Positions 1 to 8,739 of a stretch of 37,114 nucleotides of DNA are shown here, one piece after another. A program made the position numbers and the translations under genes. Every line of letters starts with the position of its first letter. The first letter of the stretch is position 1. The stretch is from Acidobacteriota bacterium (lineage in GTDB: Bacteria > Acidobacteriota > Blastocatellia > Pyrinomonadales > Pyrinomonadaceae): assembly GCA_020200235.1 (NCBI GenBank), contig JAIVJC010000136.1, positions 1-37,114 on the forward strand, written 5' to 3'. Under the pieces are notes generated by a model that was given only the letters and a program-made list of their open reading frames with translations, did no database searches and was not told where the DNA came from.

Positions 1-960
<960 letters not shown>

Positions 961-1470
961 CTCGAAGATTGCCTCCTCGTCAGGTCTTCCGCTTATTAAA
1001 CTCCCGCGCCCCTCTCGCACACTCCCGCCGGACAGTGGCGCAACTCTGGCTCAGGCGCGATTTTTGTCCGCAGGAGAAGAGAGCGAAGATAATGCCCGCG
1101 CACGCGGGCTGTCAAGAAAAGAGCCCTCGGTCGACCCCCTCGCGCGTTAACGGAACCGCGCCGCGGACGTTTTTAATTTGAGAGAGCCGCCGATCGGACT
1201 CCGCCGCGTGAGGCGGAGAGACGGGTTGGCGGATATGGGACGCGCGAGTTCGATTCCGCGACTCGGGAAACGGCGCGGCGCGCTCTGCCGTCTTATTCAC
1301 ACGGAATCGCGCGCGCGCGCGTGGTCTCGCGCTTGCATTAGAGGTTGCGGATGTTGAAACACCGCGCCGCGCCGGGTCGTAGTAGGTGCAGGCTCGTCGC
1401 ACTGTAATCCGGAAGGGTGCTTGATTCGCAGCCTCCCTTCGTCAAAGTCTTCCAAGGAGTTTTCGGTTTG
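961..1470. other. Divergent intergenic region between gap and the TolC-like gene
   Basis: About 510 bp with no credible gene; the open frames here are short and of Arg/Ser-rich shadow composition. It must carry promoters for both divergent genes, but I could not pick a convincing -35/-10 pair. It contains a small hairpin, CTCCGCC (1199-1205) with GGCGGAG (1212-1218), an alternating CG tract near 1309-1321, and the AAGGAG Shine-Dalgarno of the TolC-like gene at 1454-1459. Confidence 0.5.
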
Positions 1471-3540
1471 ATGTTCAGCCCTGACGTGAAGCGTTCGTTC
1501 TTACTCGCCGCGGCTCTCGCGACGGCGCTCTCGACCGCCGCGCCCGCGCAGCAGCCCGCGCCGACGCCGTCGCAGCAGACCCCCGCGCAGCGCGACGCGC
1601 AGCGCACGCCCGGCACCGAGCAGCGCTCGACCGTGCCCGAGACGGCGCGCCCGCGACCCAACGACCCGACGCGCCCGCCCGGCACAGACGCGCGCCCCGC
1701 GCCGCAGGCACCGCCGGGCACGACGCTCCCGCCGGCGTACCCCGCGGTGCCGCAGACACAGACGGCGCTGCCGAACGTGTCGCCGACGCCGCCCGCCCCC
1801 GAGTTCCCCCCGGCTGACCCGACGCAGGAGCCGCGCGATCCCGACATCCCGGTCGTGACGGCGCGCCCCGTGCCGCCGATGCCCTCGCTCGCGCGCGTCG
1901 GCGTCGACAGCAGCAACACGATCCCGCTGTCTATGAACGACGCGATCCGGCGCGCCCTCGCCAGCAACAACGACATCGAGGTGGCGCGCGACGACGTGCG
2001 CTACAACGAGACCGTGCTGCGCTCGCTGGGCGGCGTCTTCGATCCGGTCTTCACCTACCAGCCCGAGATCAACAACTTCGTCCGCCCCGTGACGAGCATC
2101 TTCGGCGGCGGCACTTCGACGGGCACGGTCTCGGTCACGGACATCAACAACAACTTCAGCGTCGGTAAACAGTTCGGGCGCGGCGGCGGCAACTACCAAT
2201 ACTTCTTCAACAACACGCGCGAATCCACGAGCGCGACCTCGACGACGCTCACGCCCTTCTACTCCGCGAACCAGGGCGTGACGTTCACTCAGCCCTTGTG
2301 GCGCAACCGCTCCATCGACCGCAACCGCCAGCAGATCCGCATCCAGCGCAAGCGGCTCGAACAGTCCGACGCGGACTTCCGCCGCTCGACCATCGACGTG
2401 ATCTCGCGCGTGCAGCGCGCCTACTGGGACCTGGTCTTCGCCTTGCGCGACCGCGAGAACCAGATCGCGAATCTGAACCTCGCGCGCGAGAACTTCCGCC
2501 GCACGGAGGCTTCGGTCGCCGCGGGCGCGTCCGCCCCCCTGGAGCGCGCCGAAGTCCAGACGGAGCTCTCGAACCGCGAGGCGGCGCTGCTCATCTCCTC
2601 GCAGCAGGTCTCCGTCGCGGAGAACAACCTCAAGCTCCTGATGCTGCGCGACCCCGACTCGCCGGAGTGGACGGCCGCGCTCCTGCCGACCGACACGCCC
2701 TCTTTCGACGAGCGCCCCGTCAACCTCGAAGAGTCGCTCACGGAGGCGCGCAAGAACCGCCCGGAGTTGCAGCGCCTGAAACTCCAGACCGAGATCAACG
2801 ACATCGACGTGACGTACTTCAAGAACCAGACGAAGCCGCTCGTCAACGTCAACGCGACGCTCTCGACGACGGGTCTCGCAGGCACGCCGACGGCGAACTT
2901 CCTCGGCGGCACGACCACGTCGCCGCTCATCAACCCCGCGCTCTCGGCGACGAACTCCAGCGCGTTCCTGCTCTCGCAGATAAACGCGCTGCGCGCCAAC
3001 GCCGGTCTCGCGCCCGTCACCCCGCCCAACATCACGTCGACTAACCCCTCGGTCGCGCCGCAGTTCGTCGGCGGCTACGGGCAGACGCTGAAAAACCTCT
3101 TCGGCTTCAGCACGCGCAACATCGTCGTCGGCGTGACCGTCCAACTCCCCTTCCGCAACCGGACGGCGGAGGCGAACCTCGCGGGCGCGCGCATCCTGCA
3201 GAACCAGCTGCAGGCTTCGATCCGCTCGCAGGATCAGTCGGTCGAGGTCGAGGTGCGCAATGCGGCGCAGGCGGTCGAGACCGCCCGCCAGCGCGTGCTC
3301 GCGCTGCGCGAGGCGCGGCGCAACGCCGAGCTGCAACTTCAGGGCGAGCAGCGGCTCTACCAGGTGGGTCGCTCCACCACCTTCATCCTCTTCCAGCGCG
3401 AGAACACGCTCGTCAACGCCCGCAACCAGGAGCTGCGCGCCGAGACCGACTACAACAAGGCGCTCGCAGACCTCCAGCGCGCGACCTCCACGACGCTTCG
3501 CGCCAACAACGTCATCGTCGAATCGCCCGTCGGTCGTTAA
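1471..3540 (+). CDS. TolC-family outer-membrane efflux protein
   Basis: Predicted outer-membrane channel of a tripartite efflux or type I secretion machine. The protein is about 689 residues. A signal peptide (KRSFLLAAALATALSTAAPAQ) is followed by a long Pro/Thr/Ala-rich stretch of about 110 residues. The two-repeat OEP body begins near IPLSMNDAIRRALASNNDIEVARDD, with characteristic helices such as VQRAYWDLVFALRDRENQI, FRRTEASVAAGASAPLERAEVQTEL and, in the second repeat, QLQGEQRLYQVGRSTTFILF. The ATG at 1471 was chosen because the frame upstream adds residues before a good signal peptide; a TTG at 1468 sits 8 nt from AAGGAG and is equally possible. No adaptor (MFP) or RND/ABC pump gene adjoins it, so the partner is encoded elsewhere. 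The Pro-rich segment makes it longer than typical TolC (about 470-500). Confidence 0.88.
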   Translation: MFSPDVKRSFLLAAALATALSTAAPAQQPAPTPSQQTPAQRDAQRTPGTEQRSTVPETARPRPNDPTRPPGTDARPAPQAPPGTTLPPAYPAVPQTQTALPNVSPTPPAPEFPPADPTQEPRDPDIPVVTARPVPPMPSLARVGVDSSNTIPLSMNDAIRRALASNNDIEVARDDVRYNETVLRSLGGVFDPVFTYQPEINNFVRPVTSIFGGGTSTGTVSVTDINNNFSVGKQFGRGGGNYQYFFNNTRESTSATSTTLTPFYSANQGVTFTQPLWRNRSIDRNRQQIRIQRKRLEQSDADFRRSTIDVISRVQRAYWDLVFALRDRENQIANLNLARENFRRTEASVAAGASAPLERAEVQTELSNREAALLISSQQVSVAENNLKLLMLRDPDSPEWTAALLPTDTPSFDERPVNLEESLTEARKNRPELQRLKLQTEINDIDVTYFKNQTKPLVNVNATLSTTGLAGTPTANFLGGTTTSPLINPALSATNSSAFLLSQINALRANAGLAPVTPPNITSTNPSVAPQFVGGYGQTLKNLFGFSTRNIVVGVTVQLPFRNRTAEANLAGARILQNQLQASIRSQDQSVEVEVRNAAQAVETARQRVLALREARRNAELQLQGEQRLYQVGRSTTFILFQRENTLVNARNQELRAETDYNKALADLQRATSTTLRANNVIVESPVGR

Positions 3541-3562
3541 GTCCGACGACATGGACGCGGGA

Positions 3563-3596
3563 GGGAGGATCGAGTTCGATCCTCCCTTCTTATTTT
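3563..3596 (+). terminator. Rho-independent terminator after the TolC-like gene
   Basis: A perfect 10-bp stem, GGGAGGATCG (3563-3572) with CGATCCTCCC (3577-3586), has a 4-nt AGTT loop and is followed by TTCTTATTTT. It lies 22 nt after the TolC-like stop codon. Confidence 0.9.
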
Positions 3597-3690
3597 GCGT
3601 CCCCTGATTCTCCGTTGACGCTGTGCATTTCCTCTCATATCCTCGCACGCGAGCATTCTTCGCTTTCGATCAGCCCGTCGCCAACTAGCC

Positions 3691-4515
3691 TTGAAGATCA
3701 GCGCCACGATCATCACCTTCAACGAGGCGGAGAACATCCGCGAAGCCTGCGAGTCGGTCGCGTGGGTTGACGAGATCGTCGTCGTCGATTCGCAGTCCAC
3801 TGACGCGACGCGCGAGATCGCGGCTGAGTGCGGCGCGCGCGTCGTCGCGAAGCCGTGGATGGGGTTCGCCGCGCAGAAGCAGTTCGCCGCAGACCTCGCC
3901 GCACACGAGTGGGTCTTCAGCCTCGACGCCGACGAGCGCGTCTCGGCTGAGCTGCGCGCGAGCGTCGAGGACTTGCTCTACACTTCGGACGCGCAGCTCG
4001 CCGACGGCTACCGCGTCGCGCGCCGCTCCTTCTACATGGGTCGCTGGATTCGCGGCGGCGGCTGGTATCCCGACCACCAGCTCAGACTCTTCAGGCGCTC
4101 TCGCGGTCGCTGGCACGGCGCGTACGTCCACGAGTCGGTGAAGATGGACGAGGGCGCGCGGGTCTCCACGCTCGCGGGCGATCTCCTCCACTACAGCGTG
4201 CGCGACGCCTCGCACCACCACCGCATGATCGGCGAGCGCTACGCGCCGCTCGCCGCGCGGCAGATGTTCGAGCAGGGTCGGCGCACCTCACCTTTCGTGA
4301 TCGCGACCGCCTCGCCGCTCGCCTTCTTCCGCAGCTTCGTCCTCAAGGGCGGCTTCCGCGACGGGCTCGCCGGCTATTCGATCGCGCGCTTCGCCGCGCA
4401 CCACGCCTTCCTGAAGAACCTGCTGCTGTGGGAGATGCAGACCGCCGCGGGCACTGAAGACGCGACTGACGAAGAGGAGTCCGCGAACGCGGTAAATAAA
4501 ATCGGGCGAGACTGA
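3691..4515 (+). CDS. GT2 family glycosyltransferase, WaaE/KdtX-like
   Basis: A 274-residue cytoplasmic or membrane-associated sugar transferase of the GT-A fold, probably acting on the LPS inner core or another envelope glycan. It opens directly with the first beta strand, ISATIITFNEAENI, followed by VDEIVVVDSQSTDAT and the DXD-type metal/nucleotide-sugar motif in VFSLDADERV. The block GGWYPDHQLRLFRR and the C-terminal region with PLAFFRSFVLKGGFRDG are typical of WaaE-like proteins. TTG at 3691 is the only start that keeps the first strand; there is no clear Shine-Dalgarno sequence. A terminator separates it from the TolC-like gene, so it probably has its own promoter. Family confidence is high; acceptor and sugar are unknown. 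Confidence 0.87.
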   Translation: MKISATIITFNEAENIREACESVAWVDEIVVVDSQSTDATREIAAECGARVVAKPWMGFAAQKQFAADLAAHEWVFSLDADERVSAELRASVEDLLYTSDAQLADGYRVARRSFYMGRWIRGGGWYPDHQLRLFRRSRGRWHGAYVHESVKMDEGARVSTLAGDLLHYSVRDASHHHRMIGERYAPLAARQMFEQGRRTSPFVIATASPLAFFRSFVLKGGFRDGLAGYSIARFAAHHAFLKNLLLWEMQTAAGTEDATDEEESANAVNKIGRD

Positions 4516-4551
4516 TCCGAGTTTATAAACCCGTGAGCAGCCCGCCCGATT
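4500..4551 (-). terminator. Terminator for the minus-strand S13 carboxypeptidase
   Basis: AATCGGGCG (4500-4508) pairs with CGCCCGATT (4543-4551). Read on the minus strand, the stem is followed by TTTATTTA, so it fits termination of the convergent carboxypeptidase gene. The left arm overlaps the last codons of the plus-strand glycosyltransferase. The loop is long (34 nt) and contains a GTTTATAAAC palindrome that may shorten it. Confidence 0.55.
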
Positions 4552-4572
4552 CACTTCAACCCTCGTTTACCT

Positions 4573-6099
4573 TCATCGCCGCCGACGGCGAGTCGCCTTT
4601 TCGCCCTTCGACGCTACAGCCTTCTTCACGCGCGCGCCGCTCTGCGGCTTCGACTTCGGTTCGTTGCGCTTCGCCTCTTCGCGCTTCGACGCACTCTTCG
4701 CCGTCGTAGCCTTCCCCTTTTCCTTGCGCGCCGCGCTCTCCGCCGCCTCCGCCGCGTCGTCGTCCTCCTCGGCTTTCTCGCGCTCGGTCTTTTCCACTTC
4801 GATCTTGCGCGTGTACATCTGCGGCTCGGCGCGCAGGGAAGCTGATGGGAGCAGGCTGCGGCGCGGCGCGGTCGGTTCGGAGAGCGGCGCGGCGGCGTGA
4901 TCGCGTACGACTTCGGCGAGCAGTTGATCCGCCATCTGCTTGTGCTCCCAGATGCGTGTGCCCTGCGCGAGGACGGCGAAGAGGACCGTCCCGGCGTCGC
5001 GCGTGTAGACGACGCCCGCGAGGTTCGACATCCCGCCGTCGGTGGTGGTGAGCGTGCCGGTCTTGCCGACGACCGCGCACTCGTAGCCCGTGCCCTCCAT
5101 CCTGCGCCGGAGCGTGCCGTGATCGCAGCGGGCGACAGCCAACAGGTCTTCGAGCTTCATCCCGTGACGCGCGGCTTCCTCCGCGAGCGCGCGGACGACC
5201 GTGACGATCCCGCGCGGCGTCATGCGGTTCGTGTAGAGCCCGGAGTTGGTTTCCAGATAAACCTCTTCGGGCGGGAGCTTCAACTCCTCGACGAGGAACT
5301 GCACGGTCGCCGCGGGGCCTCCGAGTTTCTCGCCGATGCGATCGGCGACGAAGTTCACGGAGTGCGCGTTCATGTAGAGCAGGATTTCGCGCAGAGGGTT
5401 CGAGTAGACCGTGAACAGCTCCGCGCCCGCCGAAGCTTCAGCCGCGCCCGTCTCCTTCTGCCCGAGCTTCATCACGTCCGCCGTGTACTTCGCAGAAACG
5501 TCCGGCTTCTCGTTGAAGTTGAAGCTGAAATTCGGCGTGGCGAGGATCCGATCGCGCACGTGCTCGATGCCGCGCGCCTTCAGCTCCTGCGCGACGAGGA
5601 CGGCGCCGTAGTCGGTGAAACTCGGATCGTCGCCGACGAGGTAGAGGCTCCCCTGTAGCGTTTTCGTTTTGGGATCGACGGCGCCGTCGGCGTAGACGTG
5701 CGTCTCGAAACGGTGATCCGCGCCGAGCCTACGCAGCGCGAAGAGGGTGGTGGCAAGCTTGACGAGGGAGGCGGGGTTGAACTGCGTGTCGGCGTTGTGC
5801 GAGGCGTAGACCTGCCGCCCGTCCCAGCTCTCGACGAGCACGCCCTGCTTCTCCGGCTCCTCGCCGCGCGAGCTGTACCAGAGCGACACGTCGAAGCGCG
5901 GCAGCGTCGCGGGCGGCGGCTCGACCGCGTCGGCGTTCGGCGGCGGGACGTCGCCGCCCGGCAGCCTCCGCTCGACCGCGCCCGCGACGCGGCGGCTCGC
6001 CTGCTCGACGACCGTCAGCGTGTAGGGGAAAAAGGTGAGCGCGGCGGTGATGAGCGCGCCGACGATGACGAGTGCGTAAACCGGTTTTCGAGAGTGCAA
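4573..6099 (-). CDS. dacB: D-alanyl-D-alanine carboxypeptidase/endopeptidase, PBP4 type (S13)
   Basis: A penicillin-binding protein acting on periplasmic peptidoglycan. The frame is open back to 6234, but that leaves only 5 bp to the divergent prepilin peptidase. A TTG at 6099 has an AGGGGGAAGG-like ribosome site just upstream and gives 508 residues starting next to a membrane anchor (PVYALVIVGALITAALTFF), so I chose it. In that numbering the SxxK catalytic motif is S111-L-V-K114 and the KTG motif starts at K346 (VVGKTGTLTTTDGG). The SGL segment at 286-291 reads SGLYTN where the family usually has SGLS followed by an SxN-type box, so the Ser of the second motif seems to be Tyr. The last 80-90 residues are a Lys/Arg/Glu-rich low-complexity tail ending in RRRRR. 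Confidence 0.88.
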   Translation of the reverse strand: MHSRKPVYALVIVGALITAALTFFPYTLTVVEQASRRVAGAVERRLPGGDVPPPNADAVEPPPATLPRFDVSLWYSSRGEEPEKQGVLVESWDGRQVYASHNADTQFNPASLVKLATTLFALRRLGADHRFETHVYADGAVDPKTKTLQGSLYLVGDDPSFTDYGAVLVAQELKARGIEHVRDRILATPNFSFNFNEKPDVSAKYTADVMKLGQKETGAAEASAGAELFTVYSNPLREILLYMNAHSVNFVADRIGEKLGGPAATVQFLVEELKLPPEEVYLETNSGLYTNRMTPRGIVTVVRALAEEAARHGMKLEDLLAVARCDHGTLRRRMEGTGYECAVVGKTGTLTTTDGGMSNLAGVVYTRDAGTVLFAVLAQGTRIWEHKQMADQLLAEVVRDHAAAPLSEPTAPRRSLLPSASLRAEPQMYTRKIEVEKTEREKAEEDDDAAEAAESAARKEKGKATTAKSASKREEAKRNEPKSKPQSGARVKKAVASKGEKATRRRRR

Positions 6100-6239
6100 A
6101 CCTTCCCCCTGGCGCGTCGATCTAAAACTTAGCCCTTCCACGAAGTGACTGGAAGATTTAATATGCTCAAAGGTTACGGCGGGCGTCAAGCCACCCCATC
6201 CCGCGAAATCATTCGGCGAAAACTTTTGCGGCACTCTAC

Positions 6240-7112
6240 ATGATCCTACAAACCCAGTCCGCCGTTGATAACTTGCTGCCCTTCCCCATCGCGCTCGGCT
6301 TCGTCGCCGCCCTCGGCGCGCTGATCGGCAGCTTCCTCAACGTCGTCATCCACCGCCTGCCGCGCGAAGAGTCGATAGTGTTCCCCAACTCGCGCTGCCC
6401 CTCGTGCGGCACGGCGATCAGACCCTACGACAACATCCCCGTCATCAGCTACGCGCTCCTGCGCGGGCGCTGCCGCTCGTGCCGCACGCCGATCTCGGCG
6501 CGCTACCCGGCGGTCGAGCTGCTGGTCGCCGCCCTCTTCGCGCTCGTCTTCTGGCACGACCGCCTGACGCTCGCGCTCCCGTTCGATCTCGTCTTCGTCG
6601 CCGCCATCGCCGCGCTCATCTTCATCGACGCCGAGCACATGATCCTGCCCGACGTGATCACGCTCCCCGGCATCGGCTTCGCGCTCGCCGCGCGAGCGCT
6701 CGTCCCGAACCTCTACGGTCTCGGCTTCCTCTCCGACGGTCTCTTGCTCGGCACGCCCGACTGGACGGTCTCGCTCGCGGGCGCGCTCCTCGGCGCGCTC
6801 GTCGGCGGCGGCTCGCTCTGGCTGATGGGCTTCCTGTGGGAGAGACTGCGGGGCGTCGAGGCGATGGGTCTGGGCGACGTGAAGATGATGTTCATGATCG
6901 GCGCCTACCTCGGCTGGGCGCACACGGTGCTCGTGATCTTCCTCGCCGTCGTCGTGGGCTCGCTCGTCGGCGTTACGCTCATGCTCCGCCGCGGCGAGCG
7001 CGACATGCAGATGCTGCTCCCCTTCGGCATCTTCCTCGGCACGGGCGCGATCATCAGCCTCCTCGCCGGTCACGCTCTCATCGGCTGGTACGTCGGGCGC
7101 TTCACGCCTTAG
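6240..7112 (+). CDS. pilD: Prepilin peptidase / type IV leader peptidase (A24A)
   Basis: A polytopic inner-membrane aspartic protease that cleaves and N-methylates type IV pilin-like and pseudopilin leader peptides. The 290-residue length is normal. The N-terminal GSFLNVVIHRLP segment is diagnostic. The zinc-binding tetracysteine domain is C53-P-S-C56 and C78-R-S-C81, typical of bifunctional peptidase/methyltransferase enzymes. Catalytic aspartates are in FIDAEHMILPD (D130) and MGLGDVK (D213). Several hydrophobic membrane helices fill the C-terminal two thirds. The gene is divergent from dacB and is followed by a heptamer array and a histidine kinase. No pilin or secretion gene is in the window, so its substrates are unknown. 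Confidence 0.95.
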   Translation: MILQTQSAVDNLLPFPIALGFVAALGALIGSFLNVVIHRLPREESIVFPNSRCPSCGTAIRPYDNIPVISYALLRGRCRSCRTPISARYPAVELLVAALFALVFWHDRLTLALPFDLVFVAAIAALIFIDAEHMILPDVITLPGIGFALAARALVPNLYGLGFLSDGLLLGTPDWTVSLAGALLGALVGGGSLWLMGFLWERLRGVEAMGLGDVKMMFMIGAYLGWAHTVLVIFLAVVVGSLVGVTLMLRRGERDMQMLLPFGIFLGTGAIISLLAGHALIGWYVGRFTP

Positions 7113-7116
7113 CAGA

Positions 7117-7194
7117 AGTGATGAGTGATGAGTGATGGGTAATGCGTGTAGAAACACTCTCCGACTCATCACTCATCACTCATCACTCATCACT
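7117..7194. repeat. Heptamer inverted array A (AGTGATG / CATCACT)
   Basis: The left arm has three perfect AGTGATG units (7117-7137) and one degenerate unit, GGTAATG (7138-7144). The right arm has four perfect CATCACT units (7167-7194), the reverse complement. The arms can form a stem of about 28 bp around a 22-nt spacer. The array begins 4 nt after the prepilin-peptidase stop and ends 5 nt before the histidine-kinase ATG, filling the whole gap and leaving no Shine-Dalgarno sequence. Confidence 0.93.
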
Positions 7195-7199
7195 CGTGT

Positions 7200-8627
7200 A
7201 TGACTCGTTACGAAAACCGCGTGCAGCTCGCGATGGCGCTGGTGGTCGGGTTGTTGCTGCTGGCGAACCTGTTCACGCTGACGCTGGTCGCGCTCATGCC
7301 GACCGAGCGCGGCATGCGCGCGCCCGTGCTGTTCAGCGTCTTCTTCGTCACGCTGCTCGTCAGCCTGCCCGCGGTCTTCATGCTCCCGCGCTGGCTTTTG
7401 AAACCCTACCGCCAGCTCGTCGGCGAGGCGGAGCGCGCGCCGGTCGAGGCCAAGAACGAGACGCAGCGCGACGAGACGGAGTTCGTGCTGGAGACTTTTC
7501 AGGCGGTGGTCGCGCAGTTGCGCGAGCAGCAGCGCGAGCTGGAAGCTCTGAGCGCGAGGGCGAGCGAGCGGGCGGCATCCGCCGAGATGTTCAGCGAGCG
7601 GATCGTGGCGAGCGTGCCTTCGGGTCTCGTCGCCTTCGACGCGGAGGGCCGCGCCACGGTCGTCAACGCGCCCGCGCGCGCGCTGCTCTCGGCGGACGGC
7701 GCGGCTGAGGGGCGCGGCTATTCGGAGCTGCTCGCGCGCGCGCCGAAGCTCGCGCGCCTCGTCGAGAGCTGTCTCGGCGAGGGGCAACTCTTCCGGCGCG
7801 AGGAGGTCGCGTCGGTCAGCTCGGACGGGCGCGCGCGCAGACTCGGCGTGACGGTCGCGCCCATCGATCCGCAGCCCGGCTCGCACGCGCGCGGCGCGCT
7901 CTGCCTGCTGACCGACATCACCGAGGTGGCTGAGCTGCGCGAGGCGCTCGCCACGAAACGCAACCTCGAAAGCCTCGGCGAGATGTCCGCCGGTCTCGCG
8001 CACGAGTTCAAGAACGCGCTCGCCGCACTGCACGGCTACGCGCAGCTCCTCCAGACGGTCGCGCAGGACGAGCGCAGCCGCGCGGGCGCGACCGCGCTGC
8101 TCGAAGAGGTGCGCGGCCTTTCGGCGATGGTCACGTCGTTCCTCAACTTCGCACGCCCGCAACCGCTCGAGCTCGCCGACGTCAGCGCGCGCGAGCTGAT
8201 CGACGACTGCGCGCGCGAACTCGACGGGCTCTTCAAGGAGCGCCGTGTCGAGTTGATCATCGACGGGGAGTTCGCCACGGTGCGCGGCGACGAGCGGATG
8301 CTGAGGCAGGCGATCCTGAACCTCATGAGGAACGCGGCGGAGGCGATCGGCGACGGCGACGCGCAGCGCCGCGTCACGTTGAGCGGCGCGCGAGAGCTGG
8401 ACGCCGCGGGCGAGGGGTGGCTCGTCGTCAGGGTCGCGGACACCGGCTCAGGCGTCGAGGCCGCGGACCTCGGTCGCATCTTCATCCCCTTCTACACCAC
8501 TAAGTCCGGCGGTCACGGCGTCGGTCTCGCCCTCGCGCACCGCGTCGTCACCGAGCACGGCGGCACGCTCGCAGCCGCGAACTCTGCGGAAGGCGGCGCG
8601 GTCTTCACACTACGTCTGCCCCTCTGA
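7200..8627 (+). CDS. Membrane sensor histidine kinase, NtrB-like, PAS-containing
   Basis: Predicted inner-membrane sensor that autophosphorylates on His and passes the phosphate to an unseen response regulator. It has 475 residues. Two membrane helices (about 8-32 and 42-62) are followed by a coiled-coil linker and a PAS-like domain (about 130-245, with SGLVAFDAEGRATVVN and CLLTDITEVAEL). The H box SAGLAHEFKNAL has the phospho-acceptor at H268. The N box is RQAILNLMRNAAEAIG, the G1 box is VADTGSGVE, and an F/G2 region (FIPFYTTKSGGHGVGLAL) completes the ATPase domain. The HEFKN form of the H box resembles NtrB/ZraS kinases that work with sigma-54 activators. No receiver gene adjoins it. The ATG at 7200 follows the heptamer array directly. 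Confidence 0.92.
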   Translation: MTRYENRVQLAMALVVGLLLLANLFTLTLVALMPTERGMRAPVLFSVFFVTLLVSLPAVFMLPRWLLKPYRQLVGEAERAPVEAKNETQRDETEFVLETFQAVVAQLREQQRELEALSARASERAASAEMFSERIVASVPSGLVAFDAEGRATVVNAPARALLSADGAAEGRGYSELLARAPKLARLVESCLGEGQLFRREEVASVSSDGRARRLGVTVAPIDPQPGSHARGALCLLTDITEVAELREALATKRNLESLGEMSAGLAHEFKNALAALHGYAQLLQTVAQDERSRAGATALLEEVRGLSAMVTSFLNFARPQPLELADVSARELIDDCARELDGLFKERRVELIIDGEFATVRGDERMLRQAILNLMRNAAEAIGDGDAQRRVTLSGARELDAAGEGWLVVRVADTGSGVEAADLGRIFIPFYTTKSGGHGVGLALAHRVVTEHGGTLAAANSAEGGAVFTLRLPL

Positions 8628-8667
8628 ACGCGCGCGCCATTATCTAACATCCTAACGCCCGTGATCC

Positions 8668-8736
8668 CCTCTTGCGACTTTGCGCCTCCAGCGTGAGGAG
8701 TAGTTTCTCGCTGGAGTCGCTGGAGTCGCTAAGAGG
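8668..8736. terminator. Imperfect hairpin between convergent genes, with tandem 9-mers
   Basis: The arm at 8668-8693 pairs imperfectly with 8709-8736. The right arm contains two tandem copies of the 9-mer CGCTGGAGT. It fills the gap between the kinase stop and the stop of the minus-strand FAD oxidoreductase. It could act as a bidirectional terminator or 3' stabiliser; neither side has a good T run. Confidence 0.45.
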
Positions 8737-8739
8737 AAT

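Noticed and set aside
1235-1265. tRNA-like T-loop, GTTCGATTCC
   Set aside because: No matching acceptor, D or anticodon arms can be drawn around it.
1501-3648. Long open frame antisense to the TolC-like gene, and similar long antisense frames (e.g. 13729-15507, 24333-26312)
   Set aside because: Arg/Glu/Asp/Val-rich shadow composition typical of GC-rich DNA; the opposite strand has clear families, signal peptides and catalytic motifs.
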